From Sphingosinicella sp942492965 (GTDB lineage Bacteria > Pseudomonadota > Alphaproteobacteria > Sphingomonadales > Sphingomonadaceae), in contig OW818656.1 in NCBI GenBank assembly GCA_942492965.1, forward strand, positions 1,550,001-1,614,000: a DNA stretch of 64,000 bases. Reading direction: 5' to 3'. This document shows, in pieces, positions 46,591 through 55,257 of the stretch (position 1 is its first letter; every line of letters begins with the position of its first letter). The position numbers and the translations under genes are program-made. The notes below the pieces were generated by a model, which was not told the origin of the DNA, did not search any database, and saw only the letters and a program-made list of their open reading frames with translations.

Positions 46591-46618
46591 TAAAAGGGCC
46601 GCCCTTTGGGGGGCGGCC
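46591..46618 (-). terminator. intrinsic terminator of the glycosyltransferase transcript
   Basis: A hairpin with 8-bp stem GGCCGCCC/GGGCGGCC and 6-base loop occupies 46597-46618; on the minus strand it is followed by TTTTATTT. It ends the transcript from the glycosyltransferase and isolates it from trcR, which starts at 46559. Confidence 0.75.
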
Positions 46619-46643
46619 GGTACACTTAAACTATAGGCACGGC

Positions 46644-47663
46644 TCAAGCCGCGATCAAGGGTTTTAGCGGCACCAGCGCGGCCCGAAACTCCGCCGCCGC
46701 GCGTTCCCAGCTGAAACTGCGGCCATACGCAGCGCACGCAGCGCGATCCTTGTCGAGCGCACCGGCAATGGCGGTGTCGAGGTCTTCATCGAGGCAGCCG
46801 GTCTCCGGCGTCACGATGTCGATCGGCCCCTGCACCGGATACGCCGCCACGGGCACGCCAGAAGCCAATGCCTCGATCAGCACCATGCCGAACGTGTCGG
46901 TGCGGCTGGGGAACACGAACACGTCCGCACCTGCATAGGCAGAAGCGAGCGCCGCGCCGCGAAGCGCGCCGAGGAAGATCACGTCGGGGAACTTCCGTTC
47001 GAGCGCCTTCCGCGCCGGGCCGTCGCCCACGACGACGCGCGTGCCCGGATGGCGCGTGGCGAGGAAGGCCTCGATGTTCTTCTCCACCGCGACACGCCCC
47101 ACATACAGCTGGATGGGCCGGGGCAGCGCCGCATAGGCCGCGTGCGGCGCACTCTCCGCCGAGAAGTTCGCAAGGTCGACGCCGCGTCCGAACGGCGCCG
47201 TGGGGCCGATGCCCTGCGCGGCGAGCTGCCGGCGCAGGCTCGGCGTCGCGGCAAGAACGCTCGCGGCGGGGCCGTGGAACCACCGCTCGTACCGCCAGAA
47301 CCATGCCGCCGGAAGCCCGGTGCGCGCCGATACATAGTCCGGGAAATGCGTGTGATAGGCGGTCGTGAATGGAAAGCGGGCGCGCAGGCACCAGCGCCGC
47401 GCGGCAAGCCCGAGCGGGCCTTCGGTGGCGATATGAATGGCTTCGGCGTTAAAAGCGCGCAGACGCCGCCCGACCTGGCCGGTCGTGGCAAGCGCCAGCC
47501 GGATCTCGCCGTAGCCGGGGCAGGGCATCGAGGGCCACGCATCGGGCGAAAGTACGAGCACGCTGTGCCCGGCACGCTCCAGCTCGCCGCGCACCATCTG
47601 AAGCGTGCGCACCACGCCGTTCACCTGCGGCTCCCACGCGTCGGTGACAATCGCTATGCGCAT
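46644..47663 (-). CDS. glycosyltransferase family 4 (GDP-mannose-type alpha-mannosyltransferase-like)
   Basis: A 339-residue GT-B fold glycosyltransferase. MRIAIVTDAWEPQVNGVVRTL is the standard start, HTHFPDYVSAR and FGRGVDLANFS the acceptor and sugar elements, and FPSRTDTFGMVLIEALASGVPVAAYPV the EX7E nucleotide-sugar site with the ExxxxxxxE Glu pair. The activity is likely mannosyl or glucosyl transfer to a lipid at the inner membrane. It is encoded with a metallophosphoesterase just upstream, a pair conserved in Alphaproteobacteria, and terminates at a hairpin downstream. Confidence 0.85.
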   Translation of the reverse strand: MRIAIVTDAWEPQVNGVVRTLQMVRGELERAGHSVLVLSPDAWPSMPCPGYGEIRLALATTGQVGRRLRAFNAEAIHIATEGPLGLAARRWCLRARFPFTTAYHTHFPDYVSARTGLPAAWFWRYERWFHGPAASVLAATPSLRRQLAAQGIGPTAPFGRGVDLANFSAESAPHAAYAALPRPIQLYVGRVAVEKNIEAFLATRHPGTRVVVGDGPARKALERKFPDVIFLGALRGAALASAYAGADVFVFPSRTDTFGMVLIEALASGVPVAAYPVQGPIDIVTPETGCLDEDLDTAIAGALDKDRAACAAYGRSFSWERAAAEFRAALVPLKPLIAA

Positions 47664-47699
47664 GGGGCGGTGCGATATCGCATCAGGTCCGCCCGCAAC

Positions 47700-48551
47700 T
47701 CAGGCCGCGTTTGCTTGCTGCATGGGAAGCACGCGCGCGTTCATCTCGTCGGCCCAGTGCAGGATTTCCATTTCGCCGTTGAAGTGCTCGACGAGCGCGG
47801 TGCAGCCTTCCACCCAGTCGCCGTCGTTGTAGTAGACAACGTCACCGAACTGCCGCTGCTCCGCGGTGTGGATGTGGCCGCAGACGACGCCATCGAGCTG
47901 CCGGTCCCCGGCCGCCTTCGCAACGGCCTCCTCGAAGCGGCTGATGAACTCCACCGCATTCTTCACCTTGTGCTTGGCGTGCTTGGAAAGCGACCAATAG
48001 GGCATACCGAAGCGCGCCCGCACCTTGTTGACGACCGTGTTCAGCTTCATCAGCAATTCGTATGCGGCGTCGCCGAGGAACGCGAGCCAGCGTGCGTAGA
48101 GCACCACGGCGTCGAACTCGTCGCCGTGCAGCACGAGCAGGCGGCGCCCGTCGGCGGTCTCGTGGATCGCCTTCGAACGGATCTCGACGCCGCCGAAGCT
48201 GAGCCCGGTGAACTGACGGAACACCTCGTCATGATTGCCCGGAATGTAGATCACGCGCGTGCCGCGCTTGGCGCGCTTCAAAAGCCGCCAGACGATGTCG
48301 TTATGCTTCGCGGGCCAGTACCAGCTCTTCTTCAGCCGCCACCCGTCGATGATATCGCCGACGAGAAAGAGCGTGTCGGAATCGACGCTGTCGAGAAAAT
48401 CGATCAGCAGATCGGCATTGCAGCCGCGTGTGCCGAGATGCACGTCCGATATCCAGATCGTGCGGTAGCGGCGACGATCGCTCTTCCGGACCTCGGGCTG
48501 GCTCGGCCGAAGCGACGCGATGCGATCGGCAAAGTCGTCAGGCGCAAACAT
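47700..48551 (-). CDS. UDP-2,3-diacylglucosamine-diphosphatase-like metallophosphoesterase (COG2908 type)
   Basis: A 283-residue calcineurin-like phosphoesterase. Metal-binding blocks are intact: ISDVHLGT, LVGDIIDGW, IPGNHDE, LVLHGDEFD and CGHIHTAE. The HHAKHKVKNA-like helical cap is found in LpxH relatives. Such proteins cleave UDP-diacylglucosamine in lipid A synthesis, yet Sphingomonads have glycosphingolipids rather than LPS, so the substrate may differ. GGAGG lies 11 bases before ATG 48551; a GTG at 48569 adds six residues. Operon with the glycosyltransferase. Confidence 0.82.
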   Translation of the reverse strand: MFAPDDFADRIASLRPSQPEVRKSDRRRYRTIWISDVHLGTRGCNADLLIDFLDSVDSDTLFLVGDIIDGWRLKKSWYWPAKHNDIVWRLLKRAKRGTRVIYIPGNHDEVFRQFTGLSFGGVEIRSKAIHETADGRRLLVLHGDEFDAVVLYARWLAFLGDAAYELLMKLNTVVNKVRARFGMPYWSLSKHAKHKVKNAVEFISRFEEAVAKAAGDRQLDGVVCGHIHTAEQRQFGDVVYYNDGDWVEGCTALVEHFNGEMEILHWADEMNARVLPMQQANAA

Positions 48552-48697
48552 GTTCAAGTCGACCTCCACTGGCGGACGGCTGTTTGCGCGCCAGCGTATC
48601 GCGGTGTTGCGTTACGATTTGCAGGCCGAATTATGAAGGTTTTGCGCGAGTCGCGGCGGAATCAAGCTCGGGATGCGGCGCTGTGATAGGGATGATC

Positions 48698-48716
48698 TGT
48701 AAGCTTATGCCTTACA
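48698..48716 (+). promoter_or_regulatory. HigBA operator, site 1
   Basis: TGTAAG-N7-CTTACA, a perfect 6-bp inverted repeat with 7-base spacer. The same pattern recurs 33 bases downstream. It lies upstream of the toxin-antitoxin pair and is the probable binding site of the HigA antitoxin. Confidence 0.7.
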
Positions 48717-48730
48717 ATTCACTTGCAATA

Positions 48731-48749
48731 TGTAAGGTAGCATCTTACA
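48731..48749 (+). promoter_or_regulatory. HigBA operator, site 2
   Basis: TGTAAG-N7-CTTACA, identical arms to site 1 with a different spacer sequence. It ends seven bases before the higB ATG at 48757, so bound repressor would block the start of transcription. The 33-base centre spacing equals about three helical turns, placing both sites on one DNA face. Confidence 0.7.
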
Positions 48750-48756
48750 GTTTCGC

Positions 48757-49032
48757 ATGATCAGGAGTTACCGCAGCAAACCGTTGCGCAAATTTGCCGA
48801 GGAAGGCGATGCCTCGAAACTGCCTGTTCCGAATGTAGATCGGGTAAGGCGCATTCTTGCGGCGCTCGCTGCCGCGGTTACACCGGAGGAAATGAACCTT
48901 CCCGGCTATCGGTTTCATGGCCTGCAAGGGAAGCCTAAACGGTATGCGGTCGATGCAAGCGGAAACTACCGGATCACGTTCGGTTTCGAAGGAACCGATG
49001 CCGTAGACATCGATATTGAAGACTATCACTGA
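48757..49032 (+). CDS. higB: HigB-type toxin (RelE superfamily ribonuclease)
   Basis: A 91-residue toxin that cuts mRNA on the ribosome. The N-terminus MIRSYRSKPLRKFAEEGDAS and YRFHGLQGKPKRYAVDASGNYRITFGF with the conserved Arg and final DIDIEDYH match HigB. The usual order toxin-then-antitoxin is kept. No ribosome-binding site precedes the ATG and site 2 of the operator lies only seven bases away, so the message may be leaderless or have a very short leader. The antitoxin starts 20 bases after the stop. Confidence 0.92.
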   Translation: MIRSYRSKPLRKFAEEGDASKLPVPNVDRVRRILAALAAAVTPEEMNLPGYRFHGLQGKPKRYAVDASGNYRITFGFEGTDAVDIDIEDYH

Positions 49033-49052
49033 TCGAAAAAGGAGGTTCAGCC

Positions 49053-49349
49053 ATGCCGACGAAGGGGCCCCGCCCCACGCACCCCGGCGAGATTCTACGC
49101 GAAGACGTGCTCCCCGCGCTGGGAAAATCGAAAACGGAGATCGCGGCGCTCCTCGGTATTTCGCGGCCAACGCTTTACGATATCCTCGGCGAGCGTCAGC
49201 CGGTCACGCCGCACACGGCGTTGCGGCTCGGCAAGCTGCTCGGCAACGGCGGAGGCTTCTGGCTTCGTCTGCAAGCCGCCTATGATCTTGCCGTCCAAGG
49301 GGAGGCAATCGCCGCCGAGATCGAGCGCATTCCAACGCTGGCGGCCTGA
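49053..49349 (+). CDS. higA: HigA-type antitoxin (Xre/HTH family)
   Basis: A 98-residue antitoxin with one HTH domain: HPGEILREDVLPALGKSKTEIAALLGISRPTLYDILGERQPVTPHTALRLGKLLG, the HigA/VapI pattern. It neutralises HigB and represses its own operon, most likely by binding the two TGTAAG palindromes upstream. AGGAGG sits nine bases before its ATG, a much stronger initiation signal than for the toxin, which favours excess antitoxin. Complete module; no partner operon lies nearby. Confidence 0.93.
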   Translation: MPTKGPRPTHPGEILREDVLPALGKSKTEIAALLGISRPTLYDILGERQPVTPHTALRLGKLLGNGGGFWLRLQAAYDLAVQGEAIAAEIERIPTLAA

Positions 49350-49403
49350 AACCCCACGGAACTGCGGACGGAAACGATCAGCACAACTTACGGGCCATAA
49401 CGC

Positions 49404-50024
49404 TCAGGAATCGATCCGGATATGTCCCGGCAGGCCGGCCACGCGCGCGAGCCAGCCCTGCACGCGCGGATAGCGCGTAAGCTCGAACGCGCCGCCTTCC
49501 TCGCACACGTGCGTGTAGGCGTAGAGCGCGATGTCGGCGAGGCTGAGGCTGTTTCCGACGAACCACTGGCGATGCGTCAGATGCTCATCCATCAGTTTGA
49601 GTGCCGCTTCGCCGCCCGCGCGCTTGCCGTCGATCTGCGCGCGCTGCGCATCCGAGAGATTGTCGCGCCCGACATAGGCGAGCCAGAAGCGTAGCGTCGC
49701 GATGTTGGGCTCGTGGTTGTATTGCTCCCAGAACATCCAGCGCAGCATGTCCGCTTCGTCCCAGCGGTCCGCCGGGATCAAGGCCGAGCCCTTGGCGAGG
49801 AAGAAGATCGCCGCGTTCGATTCCGGCAGATAGCGGTCTCCGACCTGCAGCACGGGCACCCGGCCATTCGCGTTCACGGTGGAGAGATAGGCGGGCGTAC
49901 GCGTCTCGCCCTTGCGGATGTCGTAGAGCCTACGTTCCAGCGGGAGCCCCAGATGCGCCGCCGTCAGCCGGATCTTGAAGCAATTCCCCGAAACCGGGTC
50001 TTCATGCAGTGTCAGCCTGTCCAT
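49404..50024 (-). CDS. glutathione S-transferase family protein
   Basis: A 206-residue GST. The thioredoxin-like domain has HEDPVSGNCFKIRLTAAHLGLPLE, TVNANGRVPVLQ and ESNAAIFFLAKGS with the conserved ES pair for glutathione; the helical domain follows. The exact class and substrate are not clear. The start MDRLTLHEDP at 50024 overlaps the end of the upstream quinone oxidoreductase gene by 23 bases, so the two are co-expressed, fitting a detoxification pair. Confidence 0.85.
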   Translation of the reverse strand: MDRLTLHEDPVSGNCFKIRLTAAHLGLPLERRLYDIRKGETRTPAYLSTVNANGRVPVLQVGDRYLPESNAAIFFLAKGSALIPADRWDEADMLRWMFWEQYNHEPNIATLRFWLAYVGRDNLSDAQRAQIDGKRAGGEAALKLMDEHLTHRQWFVGNSLSLADIALYAYTHVCEEGGAFELTRYPRVQGWLARVAGLPGHIRIDS

Positions 50025-51021
50025 GCGCGATCTCCAGTACGACCTTGCCCACGTGTTCGCCCGATTCGAGATAACGATGCGCGTCCGCTGCGGCCTCAAG
50101 CGGGAACACGCGGTCGACGACGGCCTTCAAGCCGCCACCGAACAGCGGCCAGACATCGGCGGCAAGGCTGTCGGCAAGCAGCGATTTGTATTCGATGCTG
50201 CGCGGGCGCAGCATCGATCCCGTCAGGATCAGCCCCTTGCGCATCACCGCGCCGAGATCGAGCTCGCCGGTCTGCCCGCGCTGGAACGCGATCGACACAT
50301 GACGCCCACTTTCGCCGAGGCACTTGATGTTGCGCGCGAGATAATCGCCTCCCACCATGTCGAGCACGACGTTGACGCCGCGCCCGCCCGTGATCCGCGC
50401 GACCTCGGCAACGAAATCCTGCGCCTTGTAATCGATCGCGTGATCGGCACCCAGCGCCAGCGCCGCCGCGCATTTTTCCGCGCTGCCGCACGTCACGATC
50501 GAGGTCAACCCGAACGCCTTGCAGAGCAGGATCGCGGTGACGCCGATGCCGCTCGTGCCGCCGTGGATCAGCGCGGTTTCCCCCGGCGCGCCGTAGCCGC
50601 GCTCGAAGAGGTTGGACCACACCGTGAAATACGTCTCGGGCAGGCTTGCCGCCTCGATAAGCGTCAGCCCCTCGGGCACCGGCAGGCACTGGCCTTCGGG
50701 GACCGTGCAATACTCGGCATAGCCGCCGCCCGCCACAAGCGCACACACCCGCTGGCCGATTTGCAACCGACCGGTGCCGCTACCCACCGCCACGATTTCG
50801 CCCGCGACCTCCAGTCCCGGTATCGAAGGTGCGCCAGGCGGCATCGGGTAGAGGCCAAGGCGCTGCAGCACGTCGGGCCGGTTCACGCCCGCCGCGGCGA
50901 CCTTCACGAGCACCTCGCCGTCCTTCGGCACGGGTACGGGACGGCGGACGGGGATGAGCACTTCGGGGCCGCCGGGGCCTTCGGGGTCGATCGCGATCAT
51001 GTCCACTGGAACCCCGGCCAT
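50002..51021 (-). CDS. NAD(P)H quinone oxidoreductase, zinc-independent MDR type
   Basis: A 339-residue medium-chain dehydrogenase of the QOR/PIG3 branch that reduces quinones or enals with NADPH. HGGTSGIGVTAILLCKAFG is the cofactor-binding glycine motif, preceded by GLEVAGEIVAVGSG. The zinc-binding residues of alcohol dehydrogenases are absent, as expected. It precedes and overlaps the GST, suggesting a shared response to reactive electrophiles. ATG 51021 is the family start. Confidence 0.9.
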   Translation of the reverse strand: MAGVPVDMIAIDPEGPGGPEVLIPVRRPVPVPKDGEVLVKVAAAGVNRPDVLQRLGLYPMPPGAPSIPGLEVAGEIVAVGSGTGRLQIGQRVCALVAGGGYAEYCTVPEGQCLPVPEGLTLIEAASLPETYFTVWSNLFERGYGAPGETALIHGGTSGIGVTAILLCKAFGLTSIVTCGSAEKCAAALALGADHAIDYKAQDFVAEVARITGGRGVNVVLDMVGGDYLARNIKCLGESGRHVSIAFQRGQTGELDLGAVMRKGLILTGSMLRPRSIEYKSLLADSLAADVWPLFGGGLKAVVDRVFPLEAAADAHRYLESGEHVGKVVLEIAHGQADTA

Positions 51022-51096
51022 GACGTCATCCTCCCCCTTGTTCGCGGCGCCCCTCTAGCGCAGATTGCGCGGCCATTCCAGACACGGGTTAACCCT

Positions 51097-51294
51097 ATGG
51101 ACGACGATTTTCTGCCGAAAACGAAAGACGATCCGCTGACCCTGCTCACGCGGCAGGATCTCGATCCGCTGTCGCAGGACGAACTGAGGGCGCGCATCGC
51201 CGCGCTCGAGGCCGAGATCGGGCGGACACGCGCCAAGCTTACCGAGGCGGACAGCGTGAAATCCGCCGCGGACGCGCTTTTCGCGCGGAAATAG
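51097..51294 (+). CDS. DUF1192 family small protein
   Basis: A 65-residue acidic protein with LSQDELRARIAALEAEIGRTRAKL, a short coiled-coil typical of DUF1192, and a family N-terminus MDDDFLPKTKDDPL. Function unknown; widespread in Alphaproteobacteria. A perfect palindrome GGGTTAACCC lies one base before the ATG (51086-51095), which may be a regulator site; no ribosome-binding site is present. Confidence 0.75.
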   Translation: MDDDFLPKTKDDPLTLLTRQDLDPLSQDELRARIAALEAEIGRTRAKLTEADSVKSAADALFARK

Positions 51295-51370
51295 CCGCCT
51301 CTCACAAGTCACGGGATGCGCGCGCCGCCTCTCCGGCACATGCTTCGCCCGACAACCGTGGGAGGGTCTC

Positions 51371-52465
51371 TTGAATTTCGATTTCTCGGACGACGCACGC
51401 GCGCTCAGCGAGTCCGCCCGGCGTATGCTGTCGCAGCACGCGGGGCCGGACGCAGCGCGGCGCATCATGGATTCGGATGCGGCCTATGATACGGCGCTTT
51501 GGCGGCAGGTCGTCGACCTCGGCCTCACCGCCGCGCGCGTGCCCGAGGCGCACGGCGGCGTCGGCCTTTCGCCCGAGGAAAGCTGCGTCCTTGCGGAAGA
51601 ATTCGGCCGCAGCCTCGCCCCCGTCCCCTTCCTCTCGACGCTGCTCGCGACCGAAGCGCTGCTTCTTGCCGGAACCGAGGCGCAGCAGGCGAAATACCTG
51701 CCCGGCATCGCCGACGGCAGCACCATCGCCTGCTACGCATGGGGCGAAGGCGCGAATTCGCCCGCCGCGATCCCCGCGACACGCGCTGACGGCGCCAAGC
51801 TGACCGGCACGAAATCACCCGTGGCGGACGCGCTCGCCGCGAGCCTCGCGGTCGTCACCGCCGCAAGCGAGGAAGGCCCGGCGCTCTGGCTCGTCGATCT
51901 GAAAGACGCATCCGTCGCGCCCGCCGCGACGCTCGACCTCGTCCGCAAGCACGGCACGATCACGCTCGAAGGCACACCCGCCGAACCGCTCGGCACGTCC
52001 GCAGACTACCAACGCTTCCTCGATCGCGCGGCAGTGATCCTCGCGTTCGAAGCGATCGGCACCGCAAGCGCCGCGATGGAGATGGCGGTCGGCTACGCGA
52101 AGGACCGCGTCGCCTTCGGCCAGCGCATCGGCCGCTATCAAGGCGTCAAGCACAAGTGCGCCGACATGTACATCAAGCTCGAACTCGCCCGCGCGCACGC
52201 GCTTTACGGCGCATGGGCGTTCGCGGCGGATGCGGACGAGCTTCGCCACGCCGCCGCCGCCGCGCGCGCCGCGAGCCTCGACGCCGTGCGCTTCGCCGCC
52301 GAGGAGAACGTGCAGCTGCACGGCGGCATCGGCTTCACGTGGGAATCGAACTGCCAATTCTATTACCGCCGCGCCCGGCAGCTATCCGCAGCGCTCGGCA
52401 GCCGCGCGTTCTGGGCGGACCGGCTGGTGCGCGCGCTCGAACAGCGCAACCGCGCCGCGGCCTGA
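51371..52465 (+). CDS. acyl-CoA dehydrogenase family protein
   Basis: A 364-residue flavoenzyme of the acyl-CoA dehydrogenase fold. YAKDRVAFGQRIGRYQGVKHKCADMYIKLELAR and QLHGGIGFTWESNCQFYYRRA (FAD and catalytic region) are characteristic. The N-terminal half is shorter and more divergent than usual. The TTG at 51371 is used as start because GGAGGG lies five bases upstream and the frame has no nearer ATG. It pairs with the next gene, likely as a two-subunit enzyme of the sterol/acyl-CoA type. Confidence 0.85.
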   Translation: MNFDFSDDARALSESARRMLSQHAGPDAARRIMDSDAAYDTALWRQVVDLGLTAARVPEAHGGVGLSPEESCVLAEEFGRSLAPVPFLSTLLATEALLLAGTEAQQAKYLPGIADGSTIACYAWGEGANSPAAIPATRADGAKLTGTKSPVADALAASLAVVTAASEEGPALWLVDLKDASVAPAATLDLVRKHGTITLEGTPAEPLGTSADYQRFLDRAAVILAFEAIGTASAAMEMAVGYAKDRVAFGQRIGRYQGVKHKCADMYIKLELARAHALYGAWAFAADADELRHAAAAARAASLDAVRFAAEENVQLHGGIGFTWESNCQFYYRRARQLSAALGSRAFWADRLVRALEQRNRAAA

Positions 52466-52478
52466 AGGGAGACAAGAC

Positions 52479-53696
52479 ATGGATTTCAACGACACCCCGC
52501 AGGAAGCCGAATACCGCACCAAGGTCCGCGCCTGGATCGCCGAGGCCGCGAAAGAATACGAAGGCCTGCCCGAACCGAAGTCGCAGGACGAATATGTCGC
52601 CCGCCAGAAGAGCTGGCAGAAGAAGAAATACGAAGCCGGCTACGCGGGCCTCACCTGGCCCAAGGCGTTCGGCGGACAGGGCCTCGGGCCGATGAACGCG
52701 ATCATCTTTTCGCAGGAGGAGTCGAAATCCGCCGCGCCCACCGGCCTCTATTCGATCGGCCTCGGCATGTGCATCCCCACCGTGTTCACGCACGGCCCCA
52801 AGGAGGCGATCGAACGCTTCGTGCCGAAGGCGCTGGAGGGGAGCGAAATCTGGTGCCAGCTCTTTTCCGAGCCCATCGCCGGCTCGGACCTCGCGGGCAT
52901 CCGCACCAAGGCGGTGCGCGACGGCGACGACTGGATCATCACCGGCCAGAAGGTGTGGACGACCTTCGCGCACCTTTCGGACTACGGCATCATCGTCACC
53001 CGCACCGATCCGTCCGCGCCCAAGCACAAGGGCCTCACCATGTTCATCGTGGACATGCACGCGCCGGGCGTCGACGCGCGGCCGCTCAAACAAATGTCGG
53101 GCGGCGCGGACTTCAACGAAGTGTTCTTCGATAGCGTGCGCGTGCCCGACGCATGGCGCATCGGCGCGGTCGGCGACGGCTGGAAGGCCGGCCTCACCAC
53201 GCTGATGAACGAGCGCCTCGCGGTCGGCGGCAAGCCGCGCAATTCGCCCGGCTGGCGCACGCTGATGGAGCTTGCGAAGGGCATCGACACCGAACAAGGC
53301 CCCGCGATCGAACGCATGGACGTCCGCGCCCGCATCGCCGACACCTACATCAGCGACGAGGGCGTGAAGCTCACCCAGATGCGCGCGCTCTCCGCGCTTT
53401 CGCAGGGCAAGACGCCGGGCGCCGAGCAATCGATTTCCAAGGTCGTCGTCGCGAAAACGATGCAGGACATGGCGGCCTTCGCGCTCGACCTCTCCGAAAG
53501 CGCGGGCTTCGCGCCGGGCGAAAAGGACAGCGAACTCGCACGCCTGCAGGGCGCCTACATGTGGTCGGCGGGTCTCCGCATCGCGGGCGGCACCGACGAG
53601 ATTCTGCGCAACATCATCGCCGAGCGCGTGCTCGGCCTGCCGGGCGATTTGCGGCCCGACAAGGACACACCTTTCAACGAGATCGTACCGCTGTAG
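52479..53696 (+). CDS. acyl-CoA dehydrogenase family protein
   Basis: A 405-residue acyl-CoA dehydrogenase. LFSEPIAGSDLAGIRTKAV and DDWIITGQKVWTTFAHLSDYGIIVTRT are the FAD-binding and dehydrogenase signature regions; RIAGGTDEILRNIIAERVLGLP closes the fold. Together with the shorter upstream protein this is the layout of heteromeric alpha/beta acyl-CoA dehydrogenases used for steroid or branched acyl chains. GAAGGGAGA precedes the ATG. The 13-base gap to the upstream gene indicates one operon. Confidence 0.9.
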   Translation: MDFNDTPQEAEYRTKVRAWIAEAAKEYEGLPEPKSQDEYVARQKSWQKKKYEAGYAGLTWPKAFGGQGLGPMNAIIFSQEESKSAAPTGLYSIGLGMCIPTVFTHGPKEAIERFVPKALEGSEIWCQLFSEPIAGSDLAGIRTKAVRDGDDWIITGQKVWTTFAHLSDYGIIVTRTDPSAPKHKGLTMFIVDMHAPGVDARPLKQMSGGADFNEVFFDSVRVPDAWRIGAVGDGWKAGLTTLMNERLAVGGKPRNSPGWRTLMELAKGIDTEQGPAIERMDVRARIADTYISDEGVKLTQMRALSALSQGKTPGAEQSISKVVVAKTMQDMAAFALDLSESAGFAPGEKDSELARLQGAYMWSAGLRIAGGTDEILRNIIAERVLGLPGDLRPDKDTPFNEIVPL

Positions 53697-53745
53697 GGCC
53701 GATGACCCTTGGCAGCGGCCACTGCCGCTGCCACATGGGGTTCCG

Positions 53746-54636
53746 ATGGATATCAAAGCCGCCATTGCCGCCGCGCCCTATGGCGCAAGCGAACGCGTCT
53801 CGCCGCTGGTTCGCCGCGTGCTCGCGCGGAATCCGAGCCCGTTCACCTTCCTCGGCACCGGCACGTACATCGTTGGAAACGGCAAGGTCGCCGTGATCGA
53901 CCCCGGCCCGGATGAGGACGAACACCTCGAAGCCATCCTCGCCGCCACGGCGGGCGAGACAATCAGCCACCTTTTCATCACCCACACGCACCGCGATCAC
54001 AGCCCGCTCGCGGTGCGGCTGAAGGCGCTCAGCGGCGCCGAAGTCGTCGGCTGCGCGCCGCTGGTGATCTCCGACGACGGCCCCCGCACCGACGCCGGAT
54101 TCGACAGCACCTACACCCCCGACCGCGTGCTCGCGCACGGCGAGGTCGTGCCCGGCGGCACCTGGGCGGACGGCGGCTGGACGCTGGAGGCGGTGCACAC
54201 CCCCGGCCACACATCGAACCACCTGTGCTTCGGGCTTCACGAGGAAAAGGCGCTATTCACCGGCGATCACGTGATGGGCTGGTCTACAAGCGTCGTGGCC
54301 CCGCCCGACGGCGACATGCGCGACTATATGGCGAGCCTGAAGCTGCTGCAGACGCGCGACGACACCGTCTATTATCCCACGCACGGCGAACCCGTCACCG
54401 AGCCGCAGCGGCTGGTGCGCGGCTACATCGCGCATCGCCGCCAGCGCGAAGGCCAGATCCTGCGCCTGCTGGAGGGCAGCCCGAAGGCGATCCCCGATCT
54501 CGTCGCCGCGATGTACGCCTCTGTCGATCCCCGGCTGCACCCGGCGGCGGGCCGTTCGGTGCTCGCGCACCTGATCGACCTTCAGGCGCGCGGCATGGTA
54601 AGCGCGGATGGAGACGTGTGGGAGAAGGCCGCTTGA
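53746..54636 (+). CDS. MBL-fold hydrolase of the LACTB2 type
   Basis: A 296-residue metallo-beta-lactamase-fold protein. THTHRDHS gives His80, His82, Asp84 and His85; TPGHTSNHLCFG and FTGDHVMGW add ligands, and a C-terminal winged-helix domain (RRQREGQILRLLEGSPKAIPDLVAAMY) is typical of LACTB2-like enzymes, which are RNases or thioesterases. Substrate not known. Overlaps the next gene by TTGA. The short stretch 53697-53745 before it holds no gene. Confidence 0.85.
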   Translation: MDIKAAIAAAPYGASERVSPLVRRVLARNPSPFTFLGTGTYIVGNGKVAVIDPGPDEDEHLEAILAATAGETISHLFITHTHRDHSPLAVRLKALSGAEVVGCAPLVISDDGPRTDAGFDSTYTPDRVLAHGEVVPGGTWADGGWTLEAVHTPGHTSNHLCFGLHEEKALFTGDHVMGWSTSVVAPPDGDMRDYMASLKLLQTRDDTVYYPTHGEPVTEPQRLVRGYIAHRRQREGQILRLLEGSPKAIPDLVAAMYASVDPRLHPAAGRSVLAHLIDLQARGMVSADGDVWEKAA

Positions 54637-55244
54637 AAACCGCTCTGACGCTCGTCGCCGGGCTGCTGCTCGGCGCTCTTGCGGCCTGGTTCCTGGGCCG
54701 CGAGGAAAAGGCACCGCTCGATGCGCAGTCCATCGCCGCCGCCAGCCTCGAGGCCGTCCGCGCGCAGAACAAGCTCACCGTGTTCGCCGGGCGCTTCACG
54801 GTCGCGGTGACGACGCGCGTCGAAAAGCTCGGCCTGTCGGCGGAAAAGACGCTGATCGTGCCTGCCACGGTCCGCTACGACATCGATTATTCGAAGGTCC
54901 GCCGCGACGACATGGTGTGGGACGAAGGCAGCCGCGTGATGACGGTGCGCCTGCCTGATATCCAGCTCGACGAGCCGCAGGTCGATATGGCGAATGTCCG
55001 CGAATACGGCGGCGGCACGATCCTGATGGCGCTCGGCAATGCCGAAGAGGTCATCGACGCCGCCAACCGCCGCAAGATCAGGGAGGCCGTGCTCAAGGAA
55101 GCCGATACCACCCTCCTTCGGGAACTCGCGCGAAGTTCGGCGCGCACAGCCGTGGAACGCGGCTTTGCGCTCCCGCTCGCCGCCGCAGGAATAGACGCCC
55201 GCGTCATCGTCCGTTTCCCGGACGAGAGCGGCTACGCACTTTAG
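54633..55244 (+). CDS. DUF4230 membrane-anchored protein
   Basis: A 203-residue protein with an N-terminal membrane anchor (TALTLVAGLLLGALAAWFLG) and a soluble domain with VFAGRFTVAVTTRVEKLGLSAEKTLIVPATVRYDIDYSKV, matching DUF4230. Function unknown. The start is a TTG at 54633 overlapping the stop of the upstream gene (TTGA) with GGAGAAGG before it. Together with the MBL gene and nadA it forms a rightward unit. Confidence 0.75.
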   Translation: MKTALTLVAGLLLGALAAWFLGREEKAPLDAQSIAAASLEAVRAQNKLTVFAGRFTVAVTTRVEKLGLSAEKTLIVPATVRYDIDYSKVRRDDMVWDEGSRVMTVRLPDIQLDEPQVDMANVREYGGGTILMALGNAEEVIDAANRRKIREAVLKEADTTLLRELARSSARTAVERGFALPLAAAGIDARVIVRFPDESGYAL

Positions 55245-55257
55245 GAGTATCGACGAC

